Shown here: piece by piece, positions 44,543-53,630 of the stretch
Layout of the letters: each line of letters begins with the position of its first letter
How positions within the stretch are numbered: the first letter of the stretch is position 1
DNA from: Oleiagrimonas sp036379395
Lineage (GTDB): Bacteria > Pseudomonadota > Gammaproteobacteria > Xanthomonadales > Rhodanobacteraceae
Assembly (NCBI GenBank): GCA_036379395.1
Contig: DASVGR010000102.1
Location: 1-54,200 of the forward strand
DNA length: 54,200 nucleotides
Direction: 5' to 3'
Position numbers and translations under genes: made by a program
The notes under the pieces: model-generated
What the model was told of the DNA's origin: nothing
The model's database searches: none
Seen by the model: the letters and a program-made list of their open reading frames with translations, nothing else

Positions 44543-44697
44543 CATGTCTTGCACAAGCCCCGCGTGCCTGTGTCGGCATGCGCTGCCAGGTGTTTCACGA
44601 GGTGGCCGTGGCGTACGCTTTGTTTACACAACCGACATGTCGGCTGCGCTAGATTGAGCGTGGGGGAATTCCGCAAGCACACGAAGGGAGATGTGAC

Positions 44698-45108
44698 ATG
44701 TCACTTTTTGACAGCGTGGTGGGCGGCTTGACGGGCGGCAACAATGGCGGGTTGCTGGAACTGGCAGGGCAGCTTTTGCAAAAGGTCGGCGGCATTCAGG
44801 GGCTGGAAAAACTGCTTTCCAGCAGCGGTCTTGGCGCGCAGGTGTCGTCGTGGATCGGCGGTGGCGACAACCAGGGCATCTCCGGCGCCCAGCTGGGGCA
44901 GGCGCTGCAAAGTGGCGGCTTGGGCGAGTGGGTCGATCAGGCGGCGCAGAAATTGGGTCTGAGTACGGATGACGTGCACAACGGTCTGGCGCAGTTGCTG
45001 CCGCAGGTGGTCAGTCATTTGACCCCGGACGGCCAGGCACCGGCCGGCGATGGCGGCGATCTGGATCTGTCGTCACTGGCTGGCATGGCGGGCAAGCTGT
45101 TCGGCTGA
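44698..45108 (+). CDS. YidB-family (DUF937) protein
   Basis: A 136-aa Gly-rich soluble protein: MSLFDSVVGGLTGG at the start and the repeated helical blocks LLELAGQLLQKVGGIQGL and GISGAQLGQALQSGGLGEWV are typical of the YidB family; function unknown. Strong SD GAAGGGAG before ATG 44698. A REP pair follows the stop. Confidence 0.9.
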   Translation: MSLFDSVVGGLTGGNNGGLLELAGQLLQKVGGIQGLEKLLSSSGLGAQVSSWIGGGDNQGISGAQLGQALQSGGLGEWVDQAAQKLGLSTDDVHNGLAQLLPQVVSHLTPDGQAPAGDGGDLDLSSLAGMAGKLFG

Positions 45109-45115
45109 AATGCGT

Positions 45116-45163
45116 GTGGGAGCCTGTCCGCGTGTGATGGCAATCCCGCGGGTCGGCTCCCGC
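45116..45163. repeat. REP inverted pair
   Basis: GTGGGAGCCTGTCCGC (45116 on) mirrored by CGGGTCGGCTCCCGC (to 45163), filling the gap between convergent yidB-like and gluconokinase genes. Confidence 0.7.
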
Positions 45164-45164
45164 G

Positions 45165-45737
45165 CTATCTTGGCGGCAGCGGGTGATGGATGGCCGCCAG
45201 CGCCTCTTGCAGTGTCGCTTCGATGGTGCCGTTGGCGTTGATCGAAAGCGCGGGCTCGTCGGGGGCGAATGGCTCCAGCGTGGCCAGTTGGCTGTCCAGC
45301 AATGATGCCGGCATGAAGTGCCCGCTGCGCGCGTCTAGCCGGCGTTGCAGTTCGTCGCGACCAACTTGCAACAGGATGAAACGCACGTTGCGGTCGTGGC
45401 CGCGCAGGGCATCGCGGTAGATGCGTTTCAAGGCCGAACAACTGATCACGCCGCTGCGGTTGTCCGCGATCAGGCGGTCCATCCATTGGCCGATGGCGGC
45501 GAGCCAGGGCGCGCGGTCGGCATCGTCCAGGGGGTGGCCGGCGTGCATCTTGGCCACGTTGGCCGGTGGATGCAGATCGTCGCCTTCCAGGAACGGCCAG
45601 CCGAGAGCATCGGCCAGGCGCCGCCCGAGCGAGCTTTTGCCGCATCCCGAAACACCCATGGCGATCAGGAAAACGGATGAATCGGTCATGTCGGTCATGT
45701 CGTCGAGCCTGTTGCGTGCCGGTCGGGTGGTGGGCAT
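45165..45737 (-). CDS. gntK: Gluconokinase
   Basis: A 190-aa P-loop kinase: gluconate + ATP to 6-phosphogluconate. Walker A GVSGCGKSSLG near 28-38, then LEGDDLHPPANVAKMHAGHPLDDADRAPWL, a block diagnostic for GntK. Start ATG 45737 has AGGGGG upstream; ATG 45698 (MTDMTD) would give 177 aa, closer to typical length, and is possible. Divergent from the GNAT gene. No other gluconate genes in the window. Confidence 0.93.
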   Translation of the reverse strand: MPTTRPARNRLDDMTDMTDSSVFLIAMGVSGCGKSSLGRRLADALGWPFLEGDDLHPPANVAKMHAGHPLDDADRAPWLAAIGQWMDRLIADNRSGVISCSALKRIYRDALRGHDRNVRFILLQVGRDELQRRLDARSGHFMPASLLDSQLATLEPFAPDEPALSINANGTIEATLQEALAAIHHPLPPR

Positions 45738-45767
45738 AGTCGTGCCCCCTTGTCGCGAGTGTTTGCC

Positions 45768-46322
45768 ATGCTGCCTTTGCCTGCCTTGCATACTGCGCGT
45801 ACGGTCATCCGCTTGCCGACGGATGCCGATGTGCCGCTCCTGCAGCATTATCGCGTGGACAACCGCGAGCATTTTGCTCCGTGGGAACCGTTGCGCGAGG
45901 AAAGCTGGTATGACGCGGATGCCTGTTGGCGCTTTGTGGCCACGGCGTTGACCGACGCGCGCGAAGATCGCGCCTATCCCTTGCTGGTGCTGGACCCCGA
46001 ACAGCATGAAATCCTGGCCAGCATCACGCTGGCCAACGTGACGCGCGGCATTTTCCAGGCGTGTCACGCGGGTTACGGCACGGCCGCGCGCTGGCAAGGG
46101 CAGGGGATCATGTTCGAGGCGTTGCAGGCGGTGCTGGAACTGGCGTTCGGACCGCTGGGATTGCATCGCGTGATGGCCAATTACCAGCCGTACAACGAGC
46201 GCAGCGCGGCATTGCTGGAACGCCTTGGCTTCGAAAAGGAAGGCCTGGCGCGGGCGTATCTGAAGATCAACGGTCGCTGGCGTGACCACGTGTTGACCGC
46301 CTGCATCAATCCGCACGGCTAG
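45768..46322 (+). CDS. GNAT acetyltransferase, RimJ/RimL-like
   Basis: A 184-aa GNAT protein of the RimJ/RimL type: HTARTVIRLPTDADVPLLQHY, then GYGTAARWQGQGIMFEAL (acetyl-CoA site, Q/RxxGxG/A variant) and HRVMANYQPYNERSAALLERLGFEKEGLARAYLKINGRWRD, characteristic of ribosomal-protein N-acetyltransferases. Exact substrate unknown. Start ATG 45768; alternative upstream non-ATG codons are ignored. Confidence 0.9.
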   Translation: MLPLPALHTARTVIRLPTDADVPLLQHYRVDNREHFAPWEPLREESWYDADACWRFVATALTDAREDRAYPLLVLDPEQHEILASITLANVTRGIFQACHAGYGTAARWQGQGIMFEALQAVLELAFGPLGLHRVMANYQPYNERSAALLERLGFEKEGLARAYLKINGRWRDHVLTACINPHG

Positions 46323-46343
46323 ACGGCAACGCTCCGGGCCGGC

Positions 46344-47297
46344 TTACTTGGCGACATTGTGCGCCTCGGCCGTGCCGAGCACGGCCTTGTCCGGTTTGGG
46401 CATGCGTTGCCGGCTCAGGACCGGATGCGCGATGACCGAACCGATGACGACCACCACGCCGACGTAAAACAGCGGCCCCACCTCGCGCTGCTCGCCCAGC
46501 AGCACGATGGCCAGGATGATGGCGTAGACCGGTTCGAGGTTGGTCGCGATCTGTGTGGCGAACGCGCTCACGTGACGCAGTGCCTTGAGAATCAAGGCGA
46601 ACGGCAGCAGCGTGCAGCCCAGTGCCATCACCAGCAGCATCCACGCGTTGTGCCAGTCGGGCAGGGGGATGGCCGGTCCGGCGTGCGGAAGCACGGGCGA
46701 CAGCAGCGTCAGGAACAGCGTGCCGGCGCCCAGCTCGATGCGGGTGACGGCCAGTGGCCCGGCGTGTTCGACCATGCGCTTGTTGCAGGCACTGAACGCG
46801 GCCACGAACACGGCCGACAGCAGACCGACCGCCAATCCCAGATACATGCCGTGCGGAATGCCGCCCACGATCAACGCGATGCCCGGCACGATGCCGATGC
46901 CCAGCAGCAATTCACGCGGATTGAACGGCCGTCCGACCACGCGTGGCTCGATCAAGGCCAGAAACACCGGCGCCACGGCCATGCAGATGGCACCGACCGA
47001 AGCGTTGGCCAGCTTGATGGCCGAATAGAACAGCAACCAGTGCATCGACACCAGAAGGCCGATGGCGGCATAGGTGCCGATCAGCCGCCAGCCCATGTTG
47101 CGCAGCTGGCGCCGCACGCGCGGCAGCAACAGCAAGGCCACCACCACGATCAACATGCGCCACCACACCAGCGCCAACGCATCAAGCGTGATCAGCTCGC
47201 CGAAAATGGCCGTGAAACCCCACAAGACGACGCAGATGTGGATGTGCAGATAGGCGCGCGAAGAGGTCGAAAGCGACACAAAGATGATGGCCGGCAT
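46344..47297 (-). CDS. EamA/DMT-family transporter
   Basis: A 317-aa membrane protein with ten hydrophobic helices in two EamA repeats (HICVVLWGFTAIFGELI at the start of the first, LGLAVGLLSAVFVAAFSACNKR for the second; ATNLEPVYAIILAIVLLGE is the classic EamA ending). Probably exports an amino acid or metabolite; substrate unknown. It converges with the GNAT gene. Confidence 0.92.
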   Translation of the reverse strand: MPAIIFVSLSTSSRAYLHIHICVVLWGFTAIFGELITLDALALVWWRMLIVVVALLLLPRVRRQLRNMGWRLIGTYAAIGLLVSMHWLLFYSAIKLANASVGAICMAVAPVFLALIEPRVVGRPFNPRELLLGIGIVPGIALIVGGIPHGMYLGLAVGLLSAVFVAAFSACNKRMVEHAGPLAVTRIELGAGTLFLTLLSPVLPHAGPAIPLPDWHNAWMLLVMALGCTLLPFALILKALRHVSAFATQIATNLEPVYAIILAIVLLGEQREVGPLFYVGVVVVIGSVIAHPVLSRQRMPKPDKAVLGTAEAHNVAK

Positions 47298-47454
47298 GCG
47301 GAAGGGGAAATGCTGGCCGGTATTGTAGGGTCATTCGTCGTTTTGTCGTTCTGTCGCGGGCGGCGAACGGGAGTCGCCATCGCCTTTTGCATGGCCTCCG
47401 TGCATGCCGGTGCGCGGCCCGGTTGATCGGCTGCCTCGGCATTGAAAATCATGC

Positions 47455-47486
47455 TTGACTCTTGATCAAGGTCAAGGGTTTATCAT
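47455..47486 (+). promoter_or_regulatory. MerR-type promoter of cueR-copA operon
   Basis: TTGACT (47455-47460), a 20-bp spacer, TATCAT (47481-47486). The long spacer is the MerR-family hallmark. ACTCTTGA (47458-47465) and TCAAGGGT (47472-47479) form a dyad with one mismatch around 6 bp. The start would fall at about 47493, the regulator's first ATG, so the mRNA may be leaderless. Confidence 0.8.
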
Positions 47487-47492
47487 GGCGCC

Positions 47493-47921
47493 ATGGTTAC
47501 CCTGAAACCCATGCGCATAGGCACTCTGGCCCGCGAAAGCGGGGTCAGCATCGACACGATCCGCTATTACGAGCGCGAGGCCTTGCTGCCGGCGCCGCGA
47601 CGCTTGCCGTCGGGCTACCGCGAGTACGATGCGCAGGCGCTGGAACGGCTGCGCTTCATCCGGCGGGCCAAGGAATTGGGTTTCAGCCTGGATGACATCC
47701 GCGAATTGCTGAGCCTGTCGAGCGACCGCGAGCAGGGCGTCAGTGGCGTGCGCCGGCGTGCGCAGGCGCGGCTGGAAGTGGTCGAGGAACATCTGGCGCA
47801 ACTGCGGCGGATCCGCCGCGGCCTGAAACAATTGATTGATCAATGTCCGGGGCACGGTCCGTTGGGCCAATGCCCGATTCTGCACGCGTTGTCGGGCCCG
47901 GACGTGGAGCGCAAGGCATGA
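47493..47921 (+). CDS. cueR: Copper-responsive MerR regulator, CueR-like
   Basis: A 142-aa MerR protein: winged helix (MRIGTLARESGVSIDTIRYYEREALL), a dimerisation helix, and a metal loop CPGHGPLGQCPI near 118-129, which matches the C-x7-C-P loop of CueR-type Cu(I)/Ag(I) sensors. It should activate its own operon by untwisting the 20-bp spacer. The ATPase gene overlaps its stop by 4 bp (ATGA), so regulator and pump are coupled. ATG 47511 (MRIGTL) is an alternative start. Confidence 0.9.
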   Translation: MVTLKPMRIGTLARESGVSIDTIRYYEREALLPAPRRLPSGYREYDAQALERLRFIRRAKELGFSLDDIRELLSLSSDREQGVSGVRRRAQARLEVVEEHLAQLRRIRRGLKQLIDQCPGHGPLGQCPILHALSGPDVERKA

Positions 47922-50404
47922 CGAATACCCCCGAGACGGTCGCCACGGCGATCGACCCCAATTGCGGCATGCAGGTGGCGACGGCCACGCACCGCCACGC
48001 CGAGCACGCCGGCAAGACCTATTACTTTTGCGGTGACGGCTGTCAGCACAAGTTCGAGGCTGACCCGGACGCCGTGCTGGAAAAGGCGCGTTTGCGCGAC
48101 ATCAATGCCGGCCGGCGCGACCCGGTGTGTGGCATGGCGACGGATCCGGCGTCCGCCGGGTGCGTGGCCGAGCATGCCGGCCACACGTACCACTTTTGCG
48201 GCAATGGTTGCCGTGAGCGTTTCGTCGCCGATCCTGCGCATTATCTGGGCGCCGCGAAACCGGCCGAACCGGCGCCGGTCGGCACCATCCACATTTGTCC
48301 GATGCATCCCGAAGTGCGGCAGGAGGGACCGGGCGATTGCCCCAAATGCGGCATGGCGTTGCAACCGGAAATGCCGCAGGCGGATGCCGATGACGGGCAT
48401 GAAGTGCAGGCGCTGAAATGGCGGTTTTTCACGCTGGTCGTGCTGACCTTGCCGGTGTTCGTGCTGGCCATGTGGCCGCATGTGACGGGCATGTCGTGGA
48501 GCGGCGGCCTCGCGTCGGCGGCCAGCTGGATCGAAGCCGTGCTGGCCACCATCGTCACTTTGTGGGGCGGTGCGGGTTTCTTCCGGCGTGGCTGGAATTC
48601 GCTCAAGGCGCGTTCGCCCAACATGTATACGCTGATCGCATTGGGCAGCGGGGTGGCTTGGCTGTACAGCGCGGTGGCGTTCTTGTGGCCGGATCTGTTT
48701 CCGGCCGGCTTTCGCGGCGCGCACGGGGAAGTAGCCGTCTATTTCGAATCAGCGGCCGTCATCATCACGTTGGTAACGCTGGGCGACTGGCTGGAACTGC
48801 GCGCGCGCCGACGTACCGGTGATGCGCTGAAAGCCTTGCTGCAACTGGCTCCAAAGCAGGCACGCCGCATCGCCGATGATGGCGGCGAGCGCGACGTGCC
48901 GCTGGCCGAAGTGCGCGTGGGCGACAAGCTGCGCGTGCGTCCCGGCGAGCGCGTGCCGGTGGATGGCGAAGTGGTGTCCGGCGCCAGCCATGTGGACGAA
49001 TCCATGTTGACTGGCGAGCCGCTGGCGGTGGCGCGCGGTGAGGGCGATGCGCTCACCGGTGGCACGGTGAACCAGGAAGGTGCGTTGGTGATGCGTGCCA
49101 CGCGCGTGGGTGACGACACGTTGCTGGCGCAAATCGTGGCCACGGTGGCCAAGGCGCAAATGAGTCGTGCGCCGCTGCAGCGCAGCGTCGACAAGGTGGC
49201 GGCGTGGTTCGTGCCGGCGGTGGTGGCGGTGGCCGTGCTGGCGTTCGTCCTGTGGGCGCTGATCGGGCCGGAACCGCGGCTGGCGCATGCGCTGATTGCC
49301 GCCGTGTCGGTGTTGATCATCGCCTGTCCGTGCGCGCTGGGCCTGGCCACGCCGATTTCGATCATGGTGGCCAGTGGTCTGGGTGCGCGCCATGGCGTGC
49401 TGTTTCGCGATGCGGCCGCCATCGAAAATCTGCGTCACGTCGACACCGTGGTGTTTGACAAGACCGGCACGCTGACGTTGGGCAAACCCAAGCTGGAACA
49501 CCTGGTGCCGATCAACGACAAGCTCAAGCCGCAGCGCATCCTGGCGCTGGCGGCGGCGCTGGAACGGCCCAGCGAGCATCCGTTGGCGCGGGCGATTCTG
49601 GCCGGGGCGGCGGAATATGCTGTCGATGAGTTGGCCGTGGAGAATTTCGTCGCCGTGCCGGGGCAGGGCGTGCGTGGGCGCGTGGACGGCATGGACGTGG
49701 CGCTGGGCAACGAGCTGATGATCAAGTCCGTCGGCGCCGGCATGACCGGCCCGATCCGCGGCTACGCGGCCGGCATCCAGGAACAGGGCGCGACCGTGAT
49801 GTGGCTGATCGCCGACGGCGACGTGGTCGGCCTGCTGGGCGTGACCGATCCGGTCAAGCCCGAAGCCGTGGCCGCGCTTGGTGCATTGCGCGAGGCCGGC
49901 ATGCGCCTGGTCATCCTGAGCGGCGACGGCTATGCCACCGTCAAGGCCGTGGCCGACCAGTTCGGCATCAAGGATTTCCACGCGCAAGTCGGCCCGACCG
50001 GCAAGGCCGGGGAAGTCAACAAATTGCGCAACCAGGGCAAGTTCGTGGCCATGGTCGGCGACGGCATCAACGATGCGCCGGCGCTGGCCTCGGCCGACAT
50101 CGGCATTGCCATGGGCAGCGGCACCGACATTGCCATGGAAAGCGCGCAGGTGACGCTGGTCAAGGGCCACCTGGACGGCGTGATGCGCGCGCGGAAGTTG
50201 TCGCAGGCCACGCTCGGCAACATCCGCCAGAACCTCATGTTCGCGTTTGCCTACAACCTCATCGGCGTGCCGATTGCGGCCGGCATTCTGTATCCGTGGT
50301 TCGGCATCGTGTTGTCGCCGATGATCGCGGCGCTGGCGATGAGTTTGTCGTCGGTGTCGGTGGTGAGCAACGCGTTGCGCCTGCGCAAGGTGACGCTGGA
50401 ATAA
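47918..50404 (+). CDS. copA: P1B-type Cu+/Ag+ ATPase with YHS-YHS-HMBD N-terminus
   Basis: An 828-aa metal pump. The N-terminus has two YHS domains (DPNCGM at about 13-50; DPVCGM at about 68-108) and a heavy-metal-binding domain (ICPMHPEVRQEGPGDCPKCGM, about 126-146 with one split) in place of the usual CxxC HMA domains. The pump core shows TGEP, CPC (470-472), DKTGTLT (D514), SEHPLA and GDGINDAPAL. It should export Cu(I) or Ag(I) from the cytosol. Translationally coupled to the CueR-like regulator. Start ATG 47918 chosen for the overlap and because the YHS domain begins there. Confidence 0.95.
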   Translation: MTNTPETVATAIDPNCGMQVATATHRHAEHAGKTYYFCGDGCQHKFEADPDAVLEKARLRDINAGRRDPVCGMATDPASAGCVAEHAGHTYHFCGNGCRERFVADPAHYLGAAKPAEPAPVGTIHICPMHPEVRQEGPGDCPKCGMALQPEMPQADADDGHEVQALKWRFFTLVVLTLPVFVLAMWPHVTGMSWSGGLASAASWIEAVLATIVTLWGGAGFFRRGWNSLKARSPNMYTLIALGSGVAWLYSAVAFLWPDLFPAGFRGAHGEVAVYFESAAVIITLVTLGDWLELRARRRTGDALKALLQLAPKQARRIADDGGERDVPLAEVRVGDKLRVRPGERVPVDGEVVSGASHVDESMLTGEPLAVARGEGDALTGGTVNQEGALVMRATRVGDDTLLAQIVATVAKAQMSRAPLQRSVDKVAAWFVPAVVAVAVLAFVLWALIGPEPRLAHALIAAVSVLIIACPCALGLATPISIMVASGLGARHGVLFRDAAAIENLRHVDTVVFDKTGTLTLGKPKLEHLVPINDKLKPQRILALAAALERPSEHPLARAILAGAAEYAVDELAVENFVAVPGQGVRGRVDGMDVALGNELMIKSVGAGMTGPIRGYAAGIQEQGATVMWLIADGDVVGLLGVTDPVKPEAVAALGALREAGMRLVILSGDGYATVKAVADQFGIKDFHAQVGPTGKAGEVNKLRNQGKFVAMVGDGINDAPALASADIGIAMGSGTDIAMESAQVTLVKGHLDGVMRARKLSQATLGNIRQNLMFAFAYNLIGVPIAAGILYPWFGIVLSPMIAALAMSLSSVSVVSNALRLRKVTLE

Positions 50405-50468
50405 GTGCCTGTTGCTTATGCGCGCGTGCGCTCGCACCATGCGCACATTTCACGCGGACGTTTTCTCC

Positions 50469-51743
50469 ATGCCTCACTCCCTGGCCGAATGGCTTGAATA
50501 CCAGCAGCACGTGCACAAGGTCGACATCGAGCTGGGCCTGAACCGCGTGGGCGAGGTGTGGCGGCGCATGGGCTCGCCGCGCGCGCCGCTGACGATCACC
50601 GTCGGCGGCACCAACGGCAAGGGCTCGACGGTGGCGTTCCTGACCGCGATGCTGCGCGCCATGGGCCTGCGCGTGGGCAGTTACGTGTCGCCGCACGTGC
50701 GCGCGTACAACGAGCGCATTTGCGTGGATGATGTCGAGGCCAGCGACGCGACCCTGTGTGCCGCGTTCGAGCGCATCGAAACCGCGCGCGGCGAAATTCC
50801 CATCACCTATTTCGAGTTTGCCACGCTGGCTGCGCTGGACGTTTTCGGTCGCAGCCGGCTGGACGTGATGGTGCTGGAAGTGGGCATGGGCGGCCGGCTG
50901 GACGCGACCAACATCGTCGACGCCGATGCCGCTGTCATCACCACCATCGGTCTGGACCACATGCAATGGCTGGGGCCGGATCGTGACAGCATCGGCCGCG
51001 AAAAAGCCGGCATCGCGCGTGCCGGCCGGCCGGTCATCATCGGCGAGGCCGAGCCGCCGCAGGGCTTGCTGGCGCGGCTGGATGAAATCGGCGCCGATGT
51101 GGAACGCGCCGGCATCGCGTTCGCGCTTCATGAAGAAGGCGGCCAGACCGTTTGGAAGCACCGCGACGGCACCACTCTGGCGTGGCCGAATTTGCCGCTG
51201 GACGCGCCTTGCCAGCCGGCCAACGCGGCCGCCGCCGTGGCCGCATTGCACGCCTTGCGCGACCGTCTGCCGTGGTCGCCGCAAGCCATCGTCGACGGCC
51301 TGCGCCACGCGCACGTGCGCGGCCGCATGCAAAACATCGGGCATGCGCCGGAGCGCGTGCTGGACGTGGCGCACAACCCGCAGGCCGCCGCCGTGCTGGC
51401 CGCCTGGCTGGACGCGCATCCGGTCGCCGGCACCGTGCATGCCGTGTACGGCGCCATGGGCGACAAGGACGTGGAAGGCGTGCTGCGTGCCGTCGGCGCG
51501 CGCGTCGACCATTGGCACCTGGGCGGGCTGGATGGTGAAACCGCGCGTGGCCTGTCGGTGACCGGTCTGGTCGAGCGCTTCGGCGACGCGTTGCCGGATG
51601 CTGCCTGCGATGCCCACGCTGACATCGCCACCGCGTGGAAAGCCGCCACGCAAGCGGCGCGTCCGGACGACCTGATCGTGGCGTTCGGCTCGTTTTTCGT
51701 TGTCGCCGCGGTATTGGACGCCGGTCAGAAAAGTACCGATTGA
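50469..51743 (+). CDS. folC: Dihydrofolate synthase/folylpolyglutamate synthase
   Basis: A 424-aa Mur-ligase-like enzyme: adds glutamate to dihydropteroate and to folates, using ATP. P-loop VGGTNGKGSTVAFL near 42, YVSPHVRAYNERI near 76, EVGMGGRLDATNIVD near 138, TTIGLDHMQWLG, and DVAHNPQAA in the C-terminal domain. Start ATG 50469 is at the family position. It opens the folC-dedD-cvpA-purF block known from many gammaproteobacteria. Confidence 0.96.
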   Translation: MPHSLAEWLEYQQHVHKVDIELGLNRVGEVWRRMGSPRAPLTITVGGTNGKGSTVAFLTAMLRAMGLRVGSYVSPHVRAYNERICVDDVEASDATLCAAFERIETARGEIPITYFEFATLAALDVFGRSRLDVMVLEVGMGGRLDATNIVDADAAVITTIGLDHMQWLGPDRDSIGREKAGIARAGRPVIIGEAEPPQGLLARLDEIGADVERAGIAFALHEEGGQTVWKHRDGTTLAWPNLPLDAPCQPANAAAAVAALHALRDRLPWSPQAIVDGLRHAHVRGRMQNIGHAPERVLDVAHNPQAAAVLAAWLDAHPVAGTVHAVYGAMGDKDVEGVLRAVGARVDHWHLGGLDGETARGLSVTGLVERFGDALPDAACDAHADIATAWKAATQAARPDDLIVAFGSFFVVAAVLDAGQKSTD

Positions 51744-51823
51744 TTCGATGACGCCAAGTGATCGTGGCCACCCATCGGCGTTCATTCATGCATGCGGATT
51801 GTCGGCGCCTGAATTGGGATGAT

Positions 51824-51860
51824 ACGCGCCACGGGCGCGGTGTCTGCCCGCGTGGCGCGT
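51824..51860. other. Hairpin between folC and dedD
   Basis: ACGCGCCACGGGC (51824-51836) pairs with GCCCGCGTGGCGCGT (51846-51860) with a 2-nt bulge. No T-run; it could be a weak terminator or an RNA-processing/stability element in the 157-nt gap. Confidence 0.45.
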
Positions 51861-51900
51861 TGCGTATATCATGCCGCGAGGACCGTACGCCTGAGATGCC

Positions 51901-52938
51901 ATGCAACCAGCCTTGAAGACCCGCTTGCTGGGCGCGTTCGTGATCGTCGCGCTGATCGTGATCGTGGTGCCGATGTTTTTTTCCGGCGAGCCTGCCGGTG
52001 GCGGCCAGAACATCAGCCTGAAAATTCCGTCGCCGCCGGATCAGAAATTGCAGACGCGAACGCTGAGCTTGACGCCGAATGCACCGGGCGCGGCCGGCAC
52101 GGTGGGCGCGGCTGGCGTGGTGACACCGTCGACTGGCAGCGGCAAGCTGGCCACGGTGACGATTGCCTCGCGCGTGCCGCCGGACATGCGCCCGGAGCTT
52201 GGGCCGGGACAGGCGTCGACGGCGGCGGGTTTTGCCACGGCCAAGGCGCCGTCGGTGACGGCCGCGGCGCCGGTGGTGGTGTCCAAATCCGATGCGACGC
52301 CGACATCGACAACGGTGCCCGCCCCGACGGCAAAACCGGTGGCTGCTGCGCCGGCACCCGCCACGCCGCCGGCGACAACTCCCGAGCCGACAGCGAACCC
52401 GGGGCGCGCCGCCGGCGCGCAGTATTCGATCCATCTGGGTGCCTATGCCCAGAAAGCCAATGCCGAGCGCTTGGTCACGCGCGTCGGCAAGTTGGGTTAT
52501 CAGGCGCATGTCAGCGCCGTGCGCATTGGCGGCAAGCCGGCCGCCAGTGTCGATGTGGGGCCGTTTGCCAGCCGTGCCAGCGCCGAAACGGCGCGCCTGA
52601 AATTGCACGCGGCCTTGCCGCATGCACCGGCCAGGCTGGTGCCGGTGACGCATGATCAGCCGTCTTCCGCGCCGGCCAGTGCCTTGCCGGCCAAGCGTGC
52701 CGGCGGCTGGGCCGTGCAGGTGGTGGCCTACAGCCAGAAGAGCGAGGCGGTGGCGTTGCGCGATCGTCTGCGCAAGGCCGGTTTTGCCAGCTACGTGGAC
52801 GACGTGCGCTCCGGCGGCGCCACTTTGTGGCGCGTGCGCGTGGGGCCGCTGGCGCAGCGCGAGGCGGCGGTGACGACGCTGGGTCGCATCAAGAGCCAGT
52901 TCCCGCGGCTGGGTGGCGTGGTGGTTACCGTGCCATGA
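51901..52938 (+). CDS. dedD: SPOR-domain division protein, DedD-like
   Basis: A 345-aa protein with a short cytoplasmic start, one membrane helix (about 9-28, LLGAFVIVALIVIVVPMFF), a long Ala/Pro/Thr-rich linker, and two C-terminal SPOR domains (SIHLGAYAQKANAERLV near 180; AVQVVAYSQKSEAVALRDRL near 270). SPOR domains bind denuded septal peptidoglycan. Position between folC and cvpA matches E. coli dedD; two SPOR copies rather than one is a difference. Overlaps cvpA by 4 bp. Confidence 0.9.
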   Translation: MQPALKTRLLGAFVIVALIVIVVPMFFSGEPAGGGQNISLKIPSPPDQKLQTRTLSLTPNAPGAAGTVGAAGVVTPSTGSGKLATVTIASRVPPDMRPELGPGQASTAAGFATAKAPSVTAAAPVVVSKSDATPTSTTVPAPTAKPVAAAPAPATPPATTPEPTANPGRAAGAQYSIHLGAYAQKANAERLVTRVGKLGYQAHVSAVRIGGKPAASVDVGPFASRASAETARLKLHAALPHAPARLVPVTHDQPSSAPASALPAKRAGGWAVQVVAYSQKSEAVALRDRLRKAGFASYVDDVRSGGATLWRVRVGPLAQREAAVTTLGRIKSQFPRLGGVVVTVP

Positions 52939-53606
52939 ATTGGGCCGACTACGTCATCATCGCCATTTTGGCGTTGTCGGTGCTGATGGGCCTGTGGCGC
53001 GGCCTGATTGCCGAAGTGATGGCGTTGATCGTGTGGATCGCGGCGTTCTGGGTGGCCTGGCTGCTCGGGCCGCGTCTGGCGCAGGCCTTTGCCGCGTTCA
53101 TCGACGTGCCGTCGGTGCGGGTGATCCTGGGTTACGTGGTGTGCTTCGTGGCCGTGCTGCTGGTCGGCATGTTGCTGAAATTCATCATCGACCGGTTGGT
53201 CGAAGGCACTGGGCTGTCCGGCTCGGATCGCTTGCTGGGCATGGTTTTCGGCCTGCTGCGCGGCGCCATTCTGGTCACCTTGCTGGTGTTCTTGCTGGGT
53301 TTCACGCCGTTCACGCGTGATCCGTGGTGGCATCGTTCGCAGCTGTTGCCGACCTTTGTCACGGCGGCCAACTGGATGGGCCAGCAACTGCCCGACAGCG
53401 TGCATCGCTACCTGCATCCGCAACCGACGCTGTTGCCGCATGTCGACGTGAACCGGGCCGGGGCGGCCTTGCACGAGGCCGGTTCGCACGTGGCAGCGGG
53501 GCTGCAAAAGGCCTTGGCGCCGGCAGCCCGGCCCGCGGCTGCGCAAAGCACATCCGGGGCATCGCCTGCAAGGGTCGCCCGGATGCCACTTTCGAGCGAT
53601 AATTAA
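52935..53606 (+). CDS. cvpA: CvpA family membrane protein
   Basis: A 223-aa protein with four hydrophobic helices in the first 150 residues (MNWADYVIIAILALSVLMGL, GLIAEVMALIVWIAAFWVA) and the CvpA signature GLSGSDRLLGMVFGLLRGAILV. Required for colicin V production in E. coli and conserved upstream of purF. Start overlaps the dedD stop (ATGA). The C-terminal tail (after about 160) is low-complexity. Confidence 0.94.
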   Translation: MNWADYVIIAILALSVLMGLWRGLIAEVMALIVWIAAFWVAWLLGPRLAQAFAAFIDVPSVRVILGYVVCFVAVLLVGMLLKFIIDRLVEGTGLSGSDRLLGMVFGLLRGAILVTLLVFLLGFTPFTRDPWWHRSQLLPTFVTAANWMGQQLPDSVHRYLHPQPTLLPHVDVNRAGAALHEAGSHVAAGLQKALAPAARPAAAQSTSGASPARVARMPLSSDN

Positions 53607-53630
53607 GGCCGTCCTCTCGCGAGCAGCTTC

